Assembly (NCBI GenBank): GCA_022843805.1
Contig: JALHMY010000084.1
Coordinates: forward strand, 1 to 44,379
Source of the DNA: Fuerstiella sp.
Lineage (GTDB): Bacteria; Planctomycetota; Planctomycetia; Planctomycetales; Planctomycetaceae
DNA length: 44,379 bases
Reading direction: 5' to 3'
The notes under the pieces are model-generated. The model did no database searches. It saw only the letters and a list, made by a program, of their open reading frames with translations, and was not told the DNA's origin. This document shows, one piece after another, positions 1 to 8,166 of this stretch. Positions within the stretch are counted from its first letter, which is position 1, and the number at the start of each line of letters is the position of its first letter. The position numbers and the translations under genes are program-made.

Positions 1-447
1 CTCGCTCCGTTCACCCGCCCCCTCCCGATCTCGCTATCGCTCGCTCGACCTCCCCCAGCTTCGCTGGGGGAGGAGGTGTTTAAAACCTCCCCTCCCGCGC
101 AGCGCAGCGACGTGGGAGGGGTCGGCCGCCAGGCCGGGGGAGGGCCCGCCGCGCGTTGCACTCAGCGCCGTCCCTATAACACGCGCGTCGCTCCGTTCAC
201 CGGCCCCCTCCCGATCTTGCTATCGCTCGCTCGACCTCCCCCGGCTTCGCCGGGGGAGGAGGTGTGTATAACCTCCCCTCCAGCGCAGCGCGGCGAAGTG
301 GGAGGGGTCGGCCGTCAGGCCGGGGGAGGGCTCGCCGCGTTTTGCACACAACGCCGTTCCCATAGCACGCGCACCCCTCGGTTCACCGGCCCCCTCCCGA
401 TCTCGCTATCGCTCGCTCGACCTCCCCCAGCTTCGCCGGGGGAGGAG
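1..447. repeat. 186-bp tandem repeat, about 2.4 copies, cut by the window edge
   Basis: The same block recurs with an exact 186-bp period: the CTCC(G)TTCAC mark falls at 5, 191 and 377. Each unit contains a GC-rich hairpin (CCCCCAGC-TTC-GCTGGGGG type) and the strings TCTCGCTATCGCTCGCTCGAC and GTGGGAGGGGTCGGCC. Because 186 is divisible by three, an open frame runs through all copies (76-630), but it is only a by-product of the repeat: the peptide repeats itself and has no plausible fold. The array starts before the window, so the copy number is a minimum. Nothing here looks like a gene; 448-619 is ordinary spacer, with a TTGACA-like box at 511-516 but no convincing -10 box. Confidence 0.9.
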
Positions 448-619
448 GATTCGCGTGTGAGGCGGCTTGCAATGCATCAGCCGATCGTCCTGGTGAATTC
501 GGCCGGACGGTTGACAATGGCATGGCAGAAAGGTCTGCTTTGTCGTTGTTGGGTTCGTATTAGGGGTAACAGGGCCTGGAAGCCCGGAGAGCACCGAGTC
601 TGGACTGGAGTATTGCACC

Positions 620-1432
620 ATGAAATATGAAGTGCGGGCATTGAGTCTGGGGGGAATTTTGGATCAGACGATTAGTCTGACGAAAGACCATTTTGGGGCT
701 CTGTTTCAGATTGTTGCCGTGACGCTTTTACCGCTAAAGCTGCTTCAGGCAGCAATCGAGTTGACGGTGATACCGCCCCTGCCCGCCGAACTGAATTTGG
801 AGACGCTTGAGACCTGGACGACGGCCAGAAATCAGGCGATGGCCGAAAATTACCCGCTGATTATGGGAAGCACGTTACTGGCAATACTTGTCATTCCGGT
901 TTCGAACGCCGCTCTGATTCATACGATAGCAAAATCTTATCTTGGAAGAATGACAACGTTCGGAGAGGCTCTCGGGCTGGCGTTTAGGTCTGTTGGGAAA
1001 CTCTACTGGACATGGATATTGGTTGTTGCCGCAATTGTTGGAGGATTAATCTGTTTAATTATCCCCGGTATTCTGGCTGCATTCTGGTTTTCTCTGGCAA
1101 CTCAGGTTGTCGTTATTGAGGGAATTGGGGGATTTGGAGCGTTAAAACGCAGTCGGGCGCTGATGAAGGGTAACATAGGGCGAATTTTTGCCATGGCTCT
1201 GGTGCTTGGGGCGATTGGATTTGGAATGCAGATTGCCGTGGGACTGATTCCTCAGGCGTTTCTTCAGACTCTGATTTTTGTTCTGATACAGTGTGTCCTT
1301 TTAATCGTGAACTCGGCTGCGCTGGTGATCTTCTATTTCTCTGCGAGATGCCAGCATGAACAGTTTGACCTGCAGCTGCTTGCAGAAAACCTGAATGTGA
1401 AGAATCCCGATGATGTTCTGGCGGACCGATGA
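620..1432 (+). CDS. Multi-pass membrane protein, first gene of the MoxR/DUF58 operon
   Basis: This 270-residue protein has about five or six hydrophobic segments (roughly residues 27-45, 80-105, 130-165, 190-215 and 215-245), so it is an integral inner-membrane protein. A segment ALKRSRALMKGN near residues 173-184 sits between two membrane stretches; this S-R-x-L-M-K-G-N pattern is common in membrane proteins next to DUF4129/MoxR clusters. The start is the ATG at 620, with GGAG at 607-610. The next gene begins 22 nt after its stop, and the whole block to 5822 is tightly packed, so cotranscription is very likely. Its biochemical role is unknown; by context it probably works in the cell envelope with the MoxR ATPase. 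Protein assignment is by topology and neighbourhood only. Confidence 0.85.
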   Translation: MKYEVRALSLGGILDQTISLTKDHFGALFQIVAVTLLPLKLLQAAIELTVIPPLPAELNLETLETWTTARNQAMAENYPLIMGSTLLAILVIPVSNAALIHTIAKSYLGRMTTFGEALGLAFRSVGKLYWTWILVVAAIVGGLICLIIPGILAAFWFSLATQVVVIEGIGGFGALKRSRALMKGNIGRIFAMALVLGAIGFGMQIAVGLIPQAFLQTLIFVLIQCVLLIVNSAALVIFYFSARCQHEQFDLQLLAENLNVKNPDDVLADR

Positions 1433-1439
1433 ATTCGTT

Positions 1440-1446
1440 AGGAGGT
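1440..1446 (+). promoter_or_regulatory. Near-perfect Shine-Dalgarno site that fixes the DUF4129 start
   Basis: AGGAGGT lies 8 nt before the ATG at 1455. It argues for that start over the in-frame ATGs at 1410 and 1413, which would overlap the previous gene and have no clear ribosome site. Confidence 0.7.
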
Positions 1447-1454
1447 CGTCGGAG

Positions 1455-2135
1455 ATGGTCGCGGGAATCGCCACTCCACCTGAAGAGAGTCTTCGACAGA
1501 AACTTCAGGAAGTGTTGTCCAGGCCTGAATTTCAGCATACCACTTCAGAGCAGTCAGAGTCAGACCTGCTTTGGTGGCTGTCAACTCTGCTTCGCTGGGT
1601 TATGGGACCACTCCGCTGGCTTTATTCGATGACCGAGGGACTGCCGGAAATTTTCAGATGGCTGATCGTTGCAATTCTTGTGGTTGCTCTTGCGACATTG
1701 ATGGTTCATATACTGTGGACTCTCCGGCGTGCAATGGGAGGCGGAGACAGGATCATCCGCGGGCGGTCGCATTCTGCGAATGGAGAACAGGCACAGCTTT
1801 CGGTGGCTGAACTGGAAAAGGCGGCCGAGCGAAATGCCGTTTCCGGGGCGTTCATTGAAGCCGTGCGATTGTTGTTTCGGGCCATGCTGATGCGGCTGGA
1901 GGAACGCGAAGGCAGACGATTTCGAAGGGGTATCACAAATCGTCAGCATTTGCGTCGTTATCATGGTTCGCCGTTTGCATCGTCAATCAGAATGCTGGTA
2001 AACACAATTGAGAAGAAATGGTACGGAGAAGAAGCCTGCGACCAGACGGACTTTGAAGAGTGTCGGCAGGCCTATTCCGAAATCTGTTTATCTTTGCAGG
2101 CAGCGACATCAGCAAAGCCAGGTGAAAAATGCTGA
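1455..2135 (+). CDS. DUF4129 domain-containing membrane protein
   Basis: This 226-residue protein has an N-terminal soluble part, one or two membrane segments (the clearest about residues 66-90, WLIVAILVVALATLMVHIL) and a C-terminal helical domain of the DUF4129 type. That domain shows AFIEAVRLLFRAMLMRLEE, the NRQHLRRY element and the closing IEKKWYGEE...DFEECRQAYSEI stretch. DUF4129 proteins usually sit beside DUF4350, MoxR and DUF58 genes, as here; their molecular job is not established. The chosen start is ATG 1455 because of the AGGAGGT just upstream; a longer frame from 1410 would add 15 residues and overlap the upstream gene. The stop overlaps the next start by 7 nt (ATGCTGA), a sign of translational coupling. 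Confidence 0.85.
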   Translation: MVAGIATPPEESLRQKLQEVLSRPEFQHTTSEQSESDLLWWLSTLLRWVMGPLRWLYSMTEGLPEIFRWLIVAILVVALATLMVHILWTLRRAMGGGDRIIRGRSHSANGEQAQLSVAELEKAAERNAVSGAFIEAVRLLFRAMLMRLEEREGRRFRRGITNRQHLRRYHGSPFASSIRMLVNTIEKKWYGEEACDQTDFEECRQAYSEICLSLQAATSAKPGEKC

Positions 2136-3577
2136 CACCGCGCAACTTCATCGCGACTGCCATTATCATCGCTGTTGTGTCAGTTGTATCGGCAGGATGG
2201 TCACTGCTTCGAACCATCGCTGGCGAGGGGGGAGAATTCGGATCGGATTCCTTTGGTGTTTATTCGACGGGCTACAGGGCATTGTTTGAAACGCTTTCAG
2301 AACTAAGCATTCCTGTTCGGCGTTCAACGACTCCTCCAAACGTCGATCAGCTTTCAGATTCCGTTTTTGTTCTTTGGAGACCCGATCTGAATCTGGCTGA
2401 AAGCGAGCCTCGGTGGCTGACGAATCTGAGCGCATGGATTAAGGACGGCGGCGAGCTGATTGTTGCGCTGGACAGAACCAGCCCGGCCACTTTGCAGCAG
2501 ATGCTGCAGGATCAAATGCAGAAAGCGCAAAAGAGTGACGGTGATGACACAACTGGGCGCAGGTCTGTCATGGATCGACGACAGACGCAGAGAGCGGATC
2601 GTGTCGGGGATGTTAAGAAATTTGAGCCAGCATCAGTTTTTGAATTGCTGGGACTAAAAGACGTCGAATTGTACACTGTGCCGCCGATGGAGGATCATGC
2701 TGAGCTCGAAGCCGCCAGCAGGCCGCAATTTGAGCGATACCGAGTTCACGCTGCGGGAGCGTTTTCCGAAACCATCAGCCAGGATCGGCTGGTTGAGCTG
2801 TCTGCCGATGGCTTTGATGCAATCCGCATTCGTTCGAGCATTGGTTCAAATAGTCCAGCCGATGCCCTCTGGATTCGGGGAGGATCCGGATCCGACGCAA
2901 GAGAAGAAAAGAATTTGCACTGCATCGCTGCGCGGTATTCGCATGGCGATGGCCATGTGACGGTGGTCAGCACGCCGCAGCTGATTACCAATGGAAGGAT
3001 TGCCGTGGCAGATCACCTGCCGATTGCCGCGTCGATTTTGCTAAGAGGTGGGAAGACGATTGTCTTTGACGAGTTTTATCATGGTGCGACGATTCGGGGC
3101 AATCCGCTTTGGCTGTTTACCCGAAGGACATGGCTGACCGCATGTCTCTCGCTGCTTGGGCTTGCATCCGCTGTGATCTGGAGGGCCGCCATATTCCCGG
3201 GACCTCCGCTGGCGGATCCGCCTTTTCGCCGTCGTGCTGTTGGTGAATATCTTGAGGCGATGTCAGGATTATTGAGACAGAGCCGAGGCCATGAGATCTG
3301 GTCTCTTCAGAATGTGTGCGAGGGCGTTTTGTGGCGGCTTCGCAAAGATTATGGGCTGCCACCTGATCAAAAGGAACGGGAGCCACTGCTTAGCGCTATT
3401 GCTCGCAAAGACCCGGAATCCGCTTCGGTTCTGGAACAGGTCCTGAATGAAGTCAGTCGGTACTCACGTTTGACCGGTGCTGTCAGTGAACGGCAGACTG
3501 GTGCACTTATACAAAGGATGATGGCGTGTCTCTCGAAGACCGGTACAAAGCGATCCGCAGTGAAATTTCGAAAGTAG
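2129..3577 (+). CDS. DUF4350 domain-containing membrane protein
   Basis: This 482-residue protein has an N-terminal signal-anchor (about residues 7-25), then a long extracytoplasmic DUF4350 domain: VYSTGYRALFETLSEL, a conserved LWRPDLNLAESEPRWL region and GGELIVALDRT. A second membrane segment lies near residues 333-350 (LTACLSLLGLASAVIWRAAIF), followed by a cytoplasmic tail of about 125 residues. DUF4350 proteins have a GATase-like or Rossmann-like fold and occur in MoxR/DUF58 clusters; no activity is known. The start ATG at 2129 has AGGTG just before it and overlaps the preceding stop by 7 nt. Its last 52 nt overlap the start of the MoxR gene in another frame. An inserted, charged, low-complexity stretch (about residues 125-160, Gln/Asp/Arg-rich) is unusual. 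Confidence 0.85.
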   Translation: MLTPRNFIATAIIIAVVSVVSAGWSLLRTIAGEGGEFGSDSFGVYSTGYRALFETLSELSIPVRRSTTPPNVDQLSDSVFVLWRPDLNLAESEPRWLTNLSAWIKDGGELIVALDRTSPATLQQMLQDQMQKAQKSDGDDTTGRRSVMDRRQTQRADRVGDVKKFEPASVFELLGLKDVELYTVPPMEDHAELEAASRPQFERYRVHAAGAFSETISQDRLVELSADGFDAIRIRSSIGSNSPADALWIRGGSGSDAREEKNLHCIAARYSHGDGHVTVVSTPQLITNGRIAVADHLPIAASILLRGGKTIVFDEFYHGATIRGNPLWLFTRRTWLTACLSLLGLASAVIWRAAIFPGPPLADPPFRRRAVGEYLEAMSGLLRQSRGHEIWSLQNVCEGVLWRLRKDYGLPPDQKEREPLLSAIARKDPESASVLEQVLNEVSRYSRLTGAVSERQTGALIQRMMACLSKTGTKRSAVKFRK

Positions 3578-4473
3578 TTTGTGGGCAGGACGAAGTCATT
3601 GATTTTTCACTTGCCGCGCTTTTCAGCAGTGGGCACGTCCTGCTGGAAGGTCCTCCCGGGACTGCCAAAACCCTGCTGGTGCGTACCATTGCACAAACAC
3701 TGAGTTTGCAGTTTCGGCGAGTGCAGATGACCCCTGACCTGCTTCCCGGAGACATCACGGGCTCATCCATCTACCTTGAGGGGACCGGTCAGTTTGAATT
3801 TCGCCGTGGCCCGGTGTTTACGAATTTTCTGCTGGCTGATGAGATCAACCGGGCGTCTGCGAGGACTCAGTCTTCGCTTCTTGAGGCCATGCAGGAGATC
3901 GGAGTGACTCATGATGGAGTGACTCATCCGCTGCCCAATCCTTTTATTACGTTTGCCACACAGAACCCGGTGGAGCAGGAAGGAACATATCCGCTGCCAC
4001 TGGCGCAGCTGGATCGGTTTATGTTCAAAGTGATCATGCCTTATCCGGACCCGGCTGCCGAACAGCGTATCCTGCGTGAACATCATGCAAACGGCGGTCT
4101 GTCTGATCCTGTTGCCATGGGTGTTCAGCCGGTTGTGTCACCGCAGGATATCGTGGAGGCACGACAATGGATTCGGAATACTCATGTAAGAGAAGAAGTG
4201 ATTCAGTACGTGTCAGCACTGCTTCAGGCAACACGCAATGATGATTCCCTGTCTGTGGGAGCAAGTCCCAGAGCCGGCCTGATGCTGCTGATGGCGGCGA
4301 AAAGCTTCGCCCGTTTTGCCGGCCGCGATTTTGTTATACCGGATGATATTCAGCAGGCGTTTCTGGCCGTGATGCGGCATCGTGTTGTGCTGAGTCCGGC
4401 GACTGAGCTGGAGGGTACGGCAGCGGATGAAGTACTGCTGAACCTGCTGGAATCCGTCGAGGTTCCTCGATGA
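3526..4473 (+). CDS. MoxR-family AAA+ ATPase
   Basis: A 315-residue AAA+ ATPase of the MoxR family. Visible motifs are Walker A GPPGTAKT (residues 42-49), Walker B FLLADE (101-106) followed by INRA, sensor-1 region ATQNP (144-148) and the family hallmark LPLAQLDRF (157-165); an AAA-lid region follows (PRAGLMLLMAAKSFA). MoxR ATPases act as chaperones that insert metal or remodel partners, usually together with DUF58 or vWA proteins; the DUF58 gene here overlaps its stop by 4 nt. The start is GTG at 3526, preceded by AAAGGATG; there is no in-frame ATG nearby. This places the start 52 nt inside the DUF4350 gene. Length and motifs are complete, so it should be active. Confidence 0.95.
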   Translation: MSLEDRYKAIRSEISKVVCGQDEVIDFSLAALFSSGHVLLEGPPGTAKTLLVRTIAQTLSLQFRRVQMTPDLLPGDITGSSIYLEGTGQFEFRRGPVFTNFLLADEINRASARTQSSLLEAMQEIGVTHDGVTHPLPNPFITFATQNPVEQEGTYPLPLAQLDRFMFKVIMPYPDPAAEQRILREHHANGGLSDPVAMGVQPVVSPQDIVEARQWIRNTHVREEVIQYVSALLQATRNDDSLSVGASPRAGLMLLMAAKSFARFAGRDFVIPDDIQQAFLAVMRHRVVLSPATELEGTAADEVLLNLLESVEVPR

Positions 4474-5822
4474 AGTTTCGTCCTGGTAAGAATCTGATTC
4501 GCATACTGGCGGGCGGATTGTTTCTTTCCGCAGCCAGCTTTGTGCTGCCGCAAATCGTCTGGTTCTGGCCGCCCGTTTTGCTGGGACTGCTGATTGTCGG
4601 CATTCGTGATGCTTATTATATCCGGCAGTATCTCAACAACCTGAGTGTCAGCCGCACACTGCCATCGCTTGCCGGACGTGATCAGGACTTTCGGATTTCA
4701 TGGACGATCGTTCGAAGTTCGGAAACTGAACAGCCCGCAAAGCCTTCCATGGCGCGTATGATTCAGGGATTGATTCGCGACTGCGTTCCTGACGCTGCTA
4801 TGCCGGCACTTTCGACTCAGAGTTTCGAACTGTCCGGGGAGCAGCGGAGATTTCAAGTCGACGAAATTTTTCGTATTCCGGTTCGTGGTGTCCACGTTTT
4901 CGGACCAATGTGGATGAGAGTCAGCGGACCGATGGGGCTGCTGGAAGGTCAGAAGAAGACTCTGTCTTCGGAGAGTATTCGAGTATTCCCGGAGACGTAT
5001 TATTCGGCAGACCGACTGGCGCAGGACGCGGACGCACAGGTGGTGCTGCTGGATAAGGCGTCGAGGATACGTCAGCATGGAACTGGAACCGAGTTTGAAT
5101 CGCTGAATGAGTTTCGCGAAGGCGATGACCCCCGGAAAATTGACTGGAGAACAACGGCCCGCGTTGGCCATCTGGTTGTCAGGAAGTACGAAATTGAACG
5201 CCATCGGGACGTGATGCTGCTGGTCGACTGTGGACGGCTGATGGGTGCTGACGCTGGCAGGGGTAGTAAGCTTGACTGTGCTGTTGATTCAGCCCTGATG
5301 CTTGCGAGAGTGGCACTGCGTGGGGGGGACCGCTGCGGTATCTCACTGTTTGACGATCAGGTGCTGGGATATTTGCCGCCTCAGGCCGGGATGTCTTCGA
5401 TGCAGGCAATTTCCGAATGTGTATTTGCCGCGCAGACTCGCTGGAGGGAAACGGATTTCAGCCGGATTTTTGCCAGACTTCAGCAGCGACAGCAGAAGCG
5501 AGCCATGATTATTGTGCTGTCAGACCTCATAGATGCCGAGACAACTCAGCGTTTTCGAGCGTCGCTGGCGACACTCGCACGACGCCATGTCATTCTGTTT
5601 GCTGCATTGCAGACTCCGCTGATGGATCAAATGATCAGTCAGCCGCCCGAGGGGACTGCCGATTCCACTCGGCTGGCGCTTGCCTTTCAGCTGCTGCGTG
5701 AACGAGAACGCGCATTGCACGCTGTTCGTCGGAGCGGAATTGAGGTCCTGGATGTTGTGCCCGATCGGCTGACTGTGCCTCTGATTAATCACTTTCTTGA
5801 ACTGCGAAGGCAGGCCCTTTAA
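4470..5822 (+). CDS. DUF58 domain-containing protein, MoxR partner
   Basis: This 450-residue protein begins with a pair of membrane segments (about residues 9-47), then a beta-rich region, then the DUF58 signature TEFESLNEFREGDDPRKIDW (207-226) and the trailing TTAR. After it comes a vWA-like fold starting MLLVDCGRLMG (249-259). The usual MIDAS DxSxS is degenerate (D253-C-G-R-L), so metal binding may be weak or absent. DUF58 proteins are the common partners of MoxR ATPases. The start overlaps the MoxR stop by ATGA (4470-4473), typical of translational coupling. It is the last gene of the operon; the 206 nt after it hold no clear terminator and face the convergent SpoIIM gene. Confidence 0.92.
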   Translation: MKFRPGKNLIRILAGGLFLSAASFVLPQIVWFWPPVLLGLLIVGIRDAYYIRQYLNNLSVSRTLPSLAGRDQDFRISWTIVRSSETEQPAKPSMARMIQGLIRDCVPDAAMPALSTQSFELSGEQRRFQVDEIFRIPVRGVHVFGPMWMRVSGPMGLLEGQKKTLSSESIRVFPETYYSADRLAQDADAQVVLLDKASRIRQHGTGTEFESLNEFREGDDPRKIDWRTTARVGHLVVRKYEIERHRDVMLLVDCGRLMGADAGRGSKLDCAVDSALMLARVALRGGDRCGISLFDDQVLGYLPPQAGMSSMQAISECVFAAQTRWRETDFSRIFARLQQRQQKRAMIIVLSDLIDAETTQRFRASLATLARRHVILFAALQTPLMDQMISQPPEGTADSTRLALAFQLLRERERALHAVRRSGIEVLDVVPDRLTVPLINHFLELRRQAL

Positions 5823-6028
5823 TCAAAGCCGTTTAATCAAATTGAAAATATTAATCAGATGCACGTTGATCACTGAATGGATTCGTGTGTCATTATCAGC
5901 CAGCACAATCAGGTGAGCAAAGTAGCCGTCACTCTCCGAGTGACGAATTGCGATTCCCTGTTACGCCAGGCCGTGATCCCGGTGATTCGACTCAAACTCG
6001 ACGCTTCATCAGTTAAGACGATTCCAAC

Positions 6029-7006
6029 TCAGATCCGGCGTTCCTGAATGAATCCGAAGCTGATATAGAGAATCCAGAAGACTGCTGTCGCGGCTGCAAA
6101 AGTCAGCCGGACTGTGGTTGAAAGATGGCTCTGGCGAAAATAGCTTTCGATGATGGCTGCGAAGATCAGCATCAGCCCTGCTCCGATGATCGTCCTGCCC
6201 GTTTCGGCAGCTACTTCTTTGAGTGCAGCCGCCCGCGACCGGGCTCCGGGGCAAACTGTGGCCCAGCCAATCTGCAGGCCTGTTCCTCCGCAAAGCACAA
6301 TGGCGCCGATCTCGGTGATTCCGTGAGGTAAAATCCAGGCCCACATTTCCCCATAGATTCCAGCCTGGTGATGCACGGCCGCGAACGCGCCCAGGATCAT
6401 GCCGTTATAAACGATCAGGATAACAGTGGGAACGGCCGCCAGAATGCCGAGTGCCATGGACAGCAGTCCAACTTTAAAGTTGTGACTGAAAAGGAACGAA
6501 GCAAATACAAATTTTCCGGCAGAACCCATTTCACGTCCCGATCTCAGCGTCTCCATCAAAAGTTCCCGTGAGGCTCCCGGCACACGGGTTTCGCCTGCCG
6601 GAAGCAGGGCATATAACGCTGCAACATCCCCTGCCCCTGCGAAAGATGCCAGTAACGCTCCGCTTAACAGCAATATTAGCGAAATCGCATGCCAGACCCA
6701 GCTGCGTGCAATGGAACGAGCAAACCCTTCGATCAGAAATTGAAGTCCTCCTCTGACAATACTGCCTCGGGGAGACACATAAATGAGGCTGTGTGCTGCC
6801 GAGGTCAGGCTGTTCAGATATTGAATCAGATTCCTGTCGTCTGTACGCGATCGGACCTGTGCCAGGTGCACTGTCGTTCGACGATAAAGCACATCGAGCC
6901 GACTGACTTCATCCGGAGTAAGCTGCCTGACGGATCGGCGAGCACGGCTAAGCAGCTGTTCCAGCTCGTCCCAGTCAGGCTTGTTGCGGGAGATAAAAGC
7001 GACCAT
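6029..7006 (-). CDS. Stage II sporulation protein M (SpoIIM) family membrane protein
   Basis: A 325-residue membrane protein. The first 100 residues are soluble and helical (LEQLLSRARRSVRQLTPDEV, YRRTTVHLAQVRSRT). Membrane segments follow at about 104-124, 165-205, 222-247, 273-290 and 300-320. The family signatures FLFSHNFKVG (171-180), YNGMILGAF (200-208) and ILPHGITEIGAIVLCGG (225-241) are intact. In Bacillus, SpoIIM takes part in engulfment; planctomycetes do not sporulate, and there the family travels with RDD and MoxR/DUF58 genes, as in this window. It probably helps in cell envelope remodelling, but that is inference. It converges on the DUF58 gene and diverges from the RDD gene with 127 nt between starts, so that spacer should hold both promoters. 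Confidence 0.9.
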   Translation of the reverse strand: MVAFISRNKPDWDELEQLLSRARRSVRQLTPDEVSRLDVLYRRTTVHLAQVRSRTDDRNLIQYLNSLTSAAHSLIYVSPRGSIVRGGLQFLIEGFARSIARSWVWHAISLILLLSGALLASFAGAGDVAALYALLPAGETRVPGASRELLMETLRSGREMGSAGKFVFASFLFSHNFKVGLLSMALGILAAVPTVILIVYNGMILGAFAAVHHQAGIYGEMWAWILPHGITEIGAIVLCGGTGLQIGWATVCPGARSRAAALKEVAAETGRTIIGAGLMLIFAAIIESYFRQSHLSTTVRLTFAAATAVFWILYISFGFIQERRI

Positions 7007-7133
7007 ACTGACTGCTGATTCTGATCATCAATGACAGGGATAAGCTGGAATCGTCCGGTTTGAAAATACCAGAACGGTTGCCGTCCGGACAGTGAACAGC
7101 GTTTAGACCAGTGCTCTTTTGGAACTGAGCTGA

Positions 7134-7955
7134 ATGTCGGCTGACTCGATTGCCTTTGAAACACCGGAAAATATTGAACTTTCGTATCGCAGTGCCGGGC
7201 TGGGTACACGGTTCATTGCCTGGTTTGTTGATCGTCTGATACTGGCCGTCATTTTGTTCCTGGTGTTCGTAGCGCTGCTGATCGGTGGCGTAGCCTCAGA
7301 CAGTGTGCTGCGGAATTTTATTGAACCTGTGGCAAATGAGCTGGAGTCGGAAGAATCAGGGCAGGATGCCCTGATGTACATGATGGGCCTGGTGGTTCTG
7401 GTACTGGGTCTTGGAAACTTCTTTTATTTCGGGTTGTGTGAGTTGCTGTGGCGCGGTCAGACGCCTGGAAAGCGAATGTCTCGAATTCGAGTCGTCAAAA
7501 CAGACGGTTTCGCACTGGACGGTCTTAGTATCCTGCTTCGCAATGTCTTTAGAGTACTCGATCATCTGCCGGTGCTCTGGATTGTTCCCCTGCTGTCGGT
7601 TCGACATCAGAGGTTTGGAGATATGGTGGCAGGCACGATCGTTGTTCAGGAACAGCTTGCGACGCTGGGAGGAATTCGTCAGAGACTGGGTTCGCGTTCA
7701 GTGTCGGAGATGATGTTTCGAATTCCACCGTCATCCCTGAGTCGGCTGACGGCCGCGGATTTCACAGCGATCGAGACGCTTCTTGATCGCTGGGATCTGC
7801 TGCCAGCAGTTCAGGCTGACCAGCTGAAAACGCAAATCGCCACAGGTGTGGCGAACCGTCTGAAGTTCGACCTGCCCAGTGATGCTGACCAGTTGCGATT
7901 CCTTGAGGATGTACTGGCGGCAGAATGTCGTCGTCAGGGCCGCGAACTGGGTTAG
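7134..7955 (+). CDS. RDD-family membrane protein
   Basis: A 273-residue protein. The RDD domain spans about residues 17-170: GLGTRFIAWFVDRLIL with the R and D residues that name the family, a first hydrophobic segment at about 33-52, a second at about 79-102, the TPGKRMSRIRVV element and a third hydrophobic region ending at RFGDMVAGTIVV. A soluble helical tail of about 100 residues follows. RDD proteins are small membrane proteins, some proposed as transporters. The gene reads away from SpoIIM, and this SpoIIM-RDD pair next to a MoxR/DUF58 cluster suggests a shared envelope function. The ribosome site is weak (GGAACTGAG before ATG 7134). Confidence 0.9.
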   Translation: MSADSIAFETPENIELSYRSAGLGTRFIAWFVDRLILAVILFLVFVALLIGGVASDSVLRNFIEPVANELESEESGQDALMYMMGLVVLVLGLGNFFYFGLCELLWRGQTPGKRMSRIRVVKTDGFALDGLSILLRNVFRVLDHLPVLWIVPLLSVRHQRFGDMVAGTIVVQEQLATLGGIRQRLGSRSVSEMMFRIPPSSLSRLTAADFTAIETLLDRWDLLPAVQADQLKTQIATGVANRLKFDLPSDADQLRFLEDVLAAECRRQGRELG

Positions 7956-8166
7956 ACCAGGAGAAAACCACTCGGCGCTGGACAAAAAGGCAGCAATTTG
8001 TGCCGTGAGCCGTTAATAAACTTTGCCTGAGAGTCAGATGAAACGTTGTAAAGAGTGGAGTGATGATTCAGAATCTCCTGAGAGGCCCTTTGGGCGTTGC
8101 TTTGGGCGTTGATTGATGATGAGGGTGACCACGGTCGTGAAAAGTCTTCCATGAGGGGAGAATCGG

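Noticed and set aside
76..630. 184-residue protein on the plus strand
   Set aside because: It is a by-product of the 186-bp tandem repeat and has low-complexity, self-repeating sequence.
620..7955. MoxR cluster as an anti-phage defence system
   Set aside because: The gene set is the common housekeeping-type MoxR/DUF58/SpoIIM/RDD neighbourhood, and no nuclease or sensor is attached.
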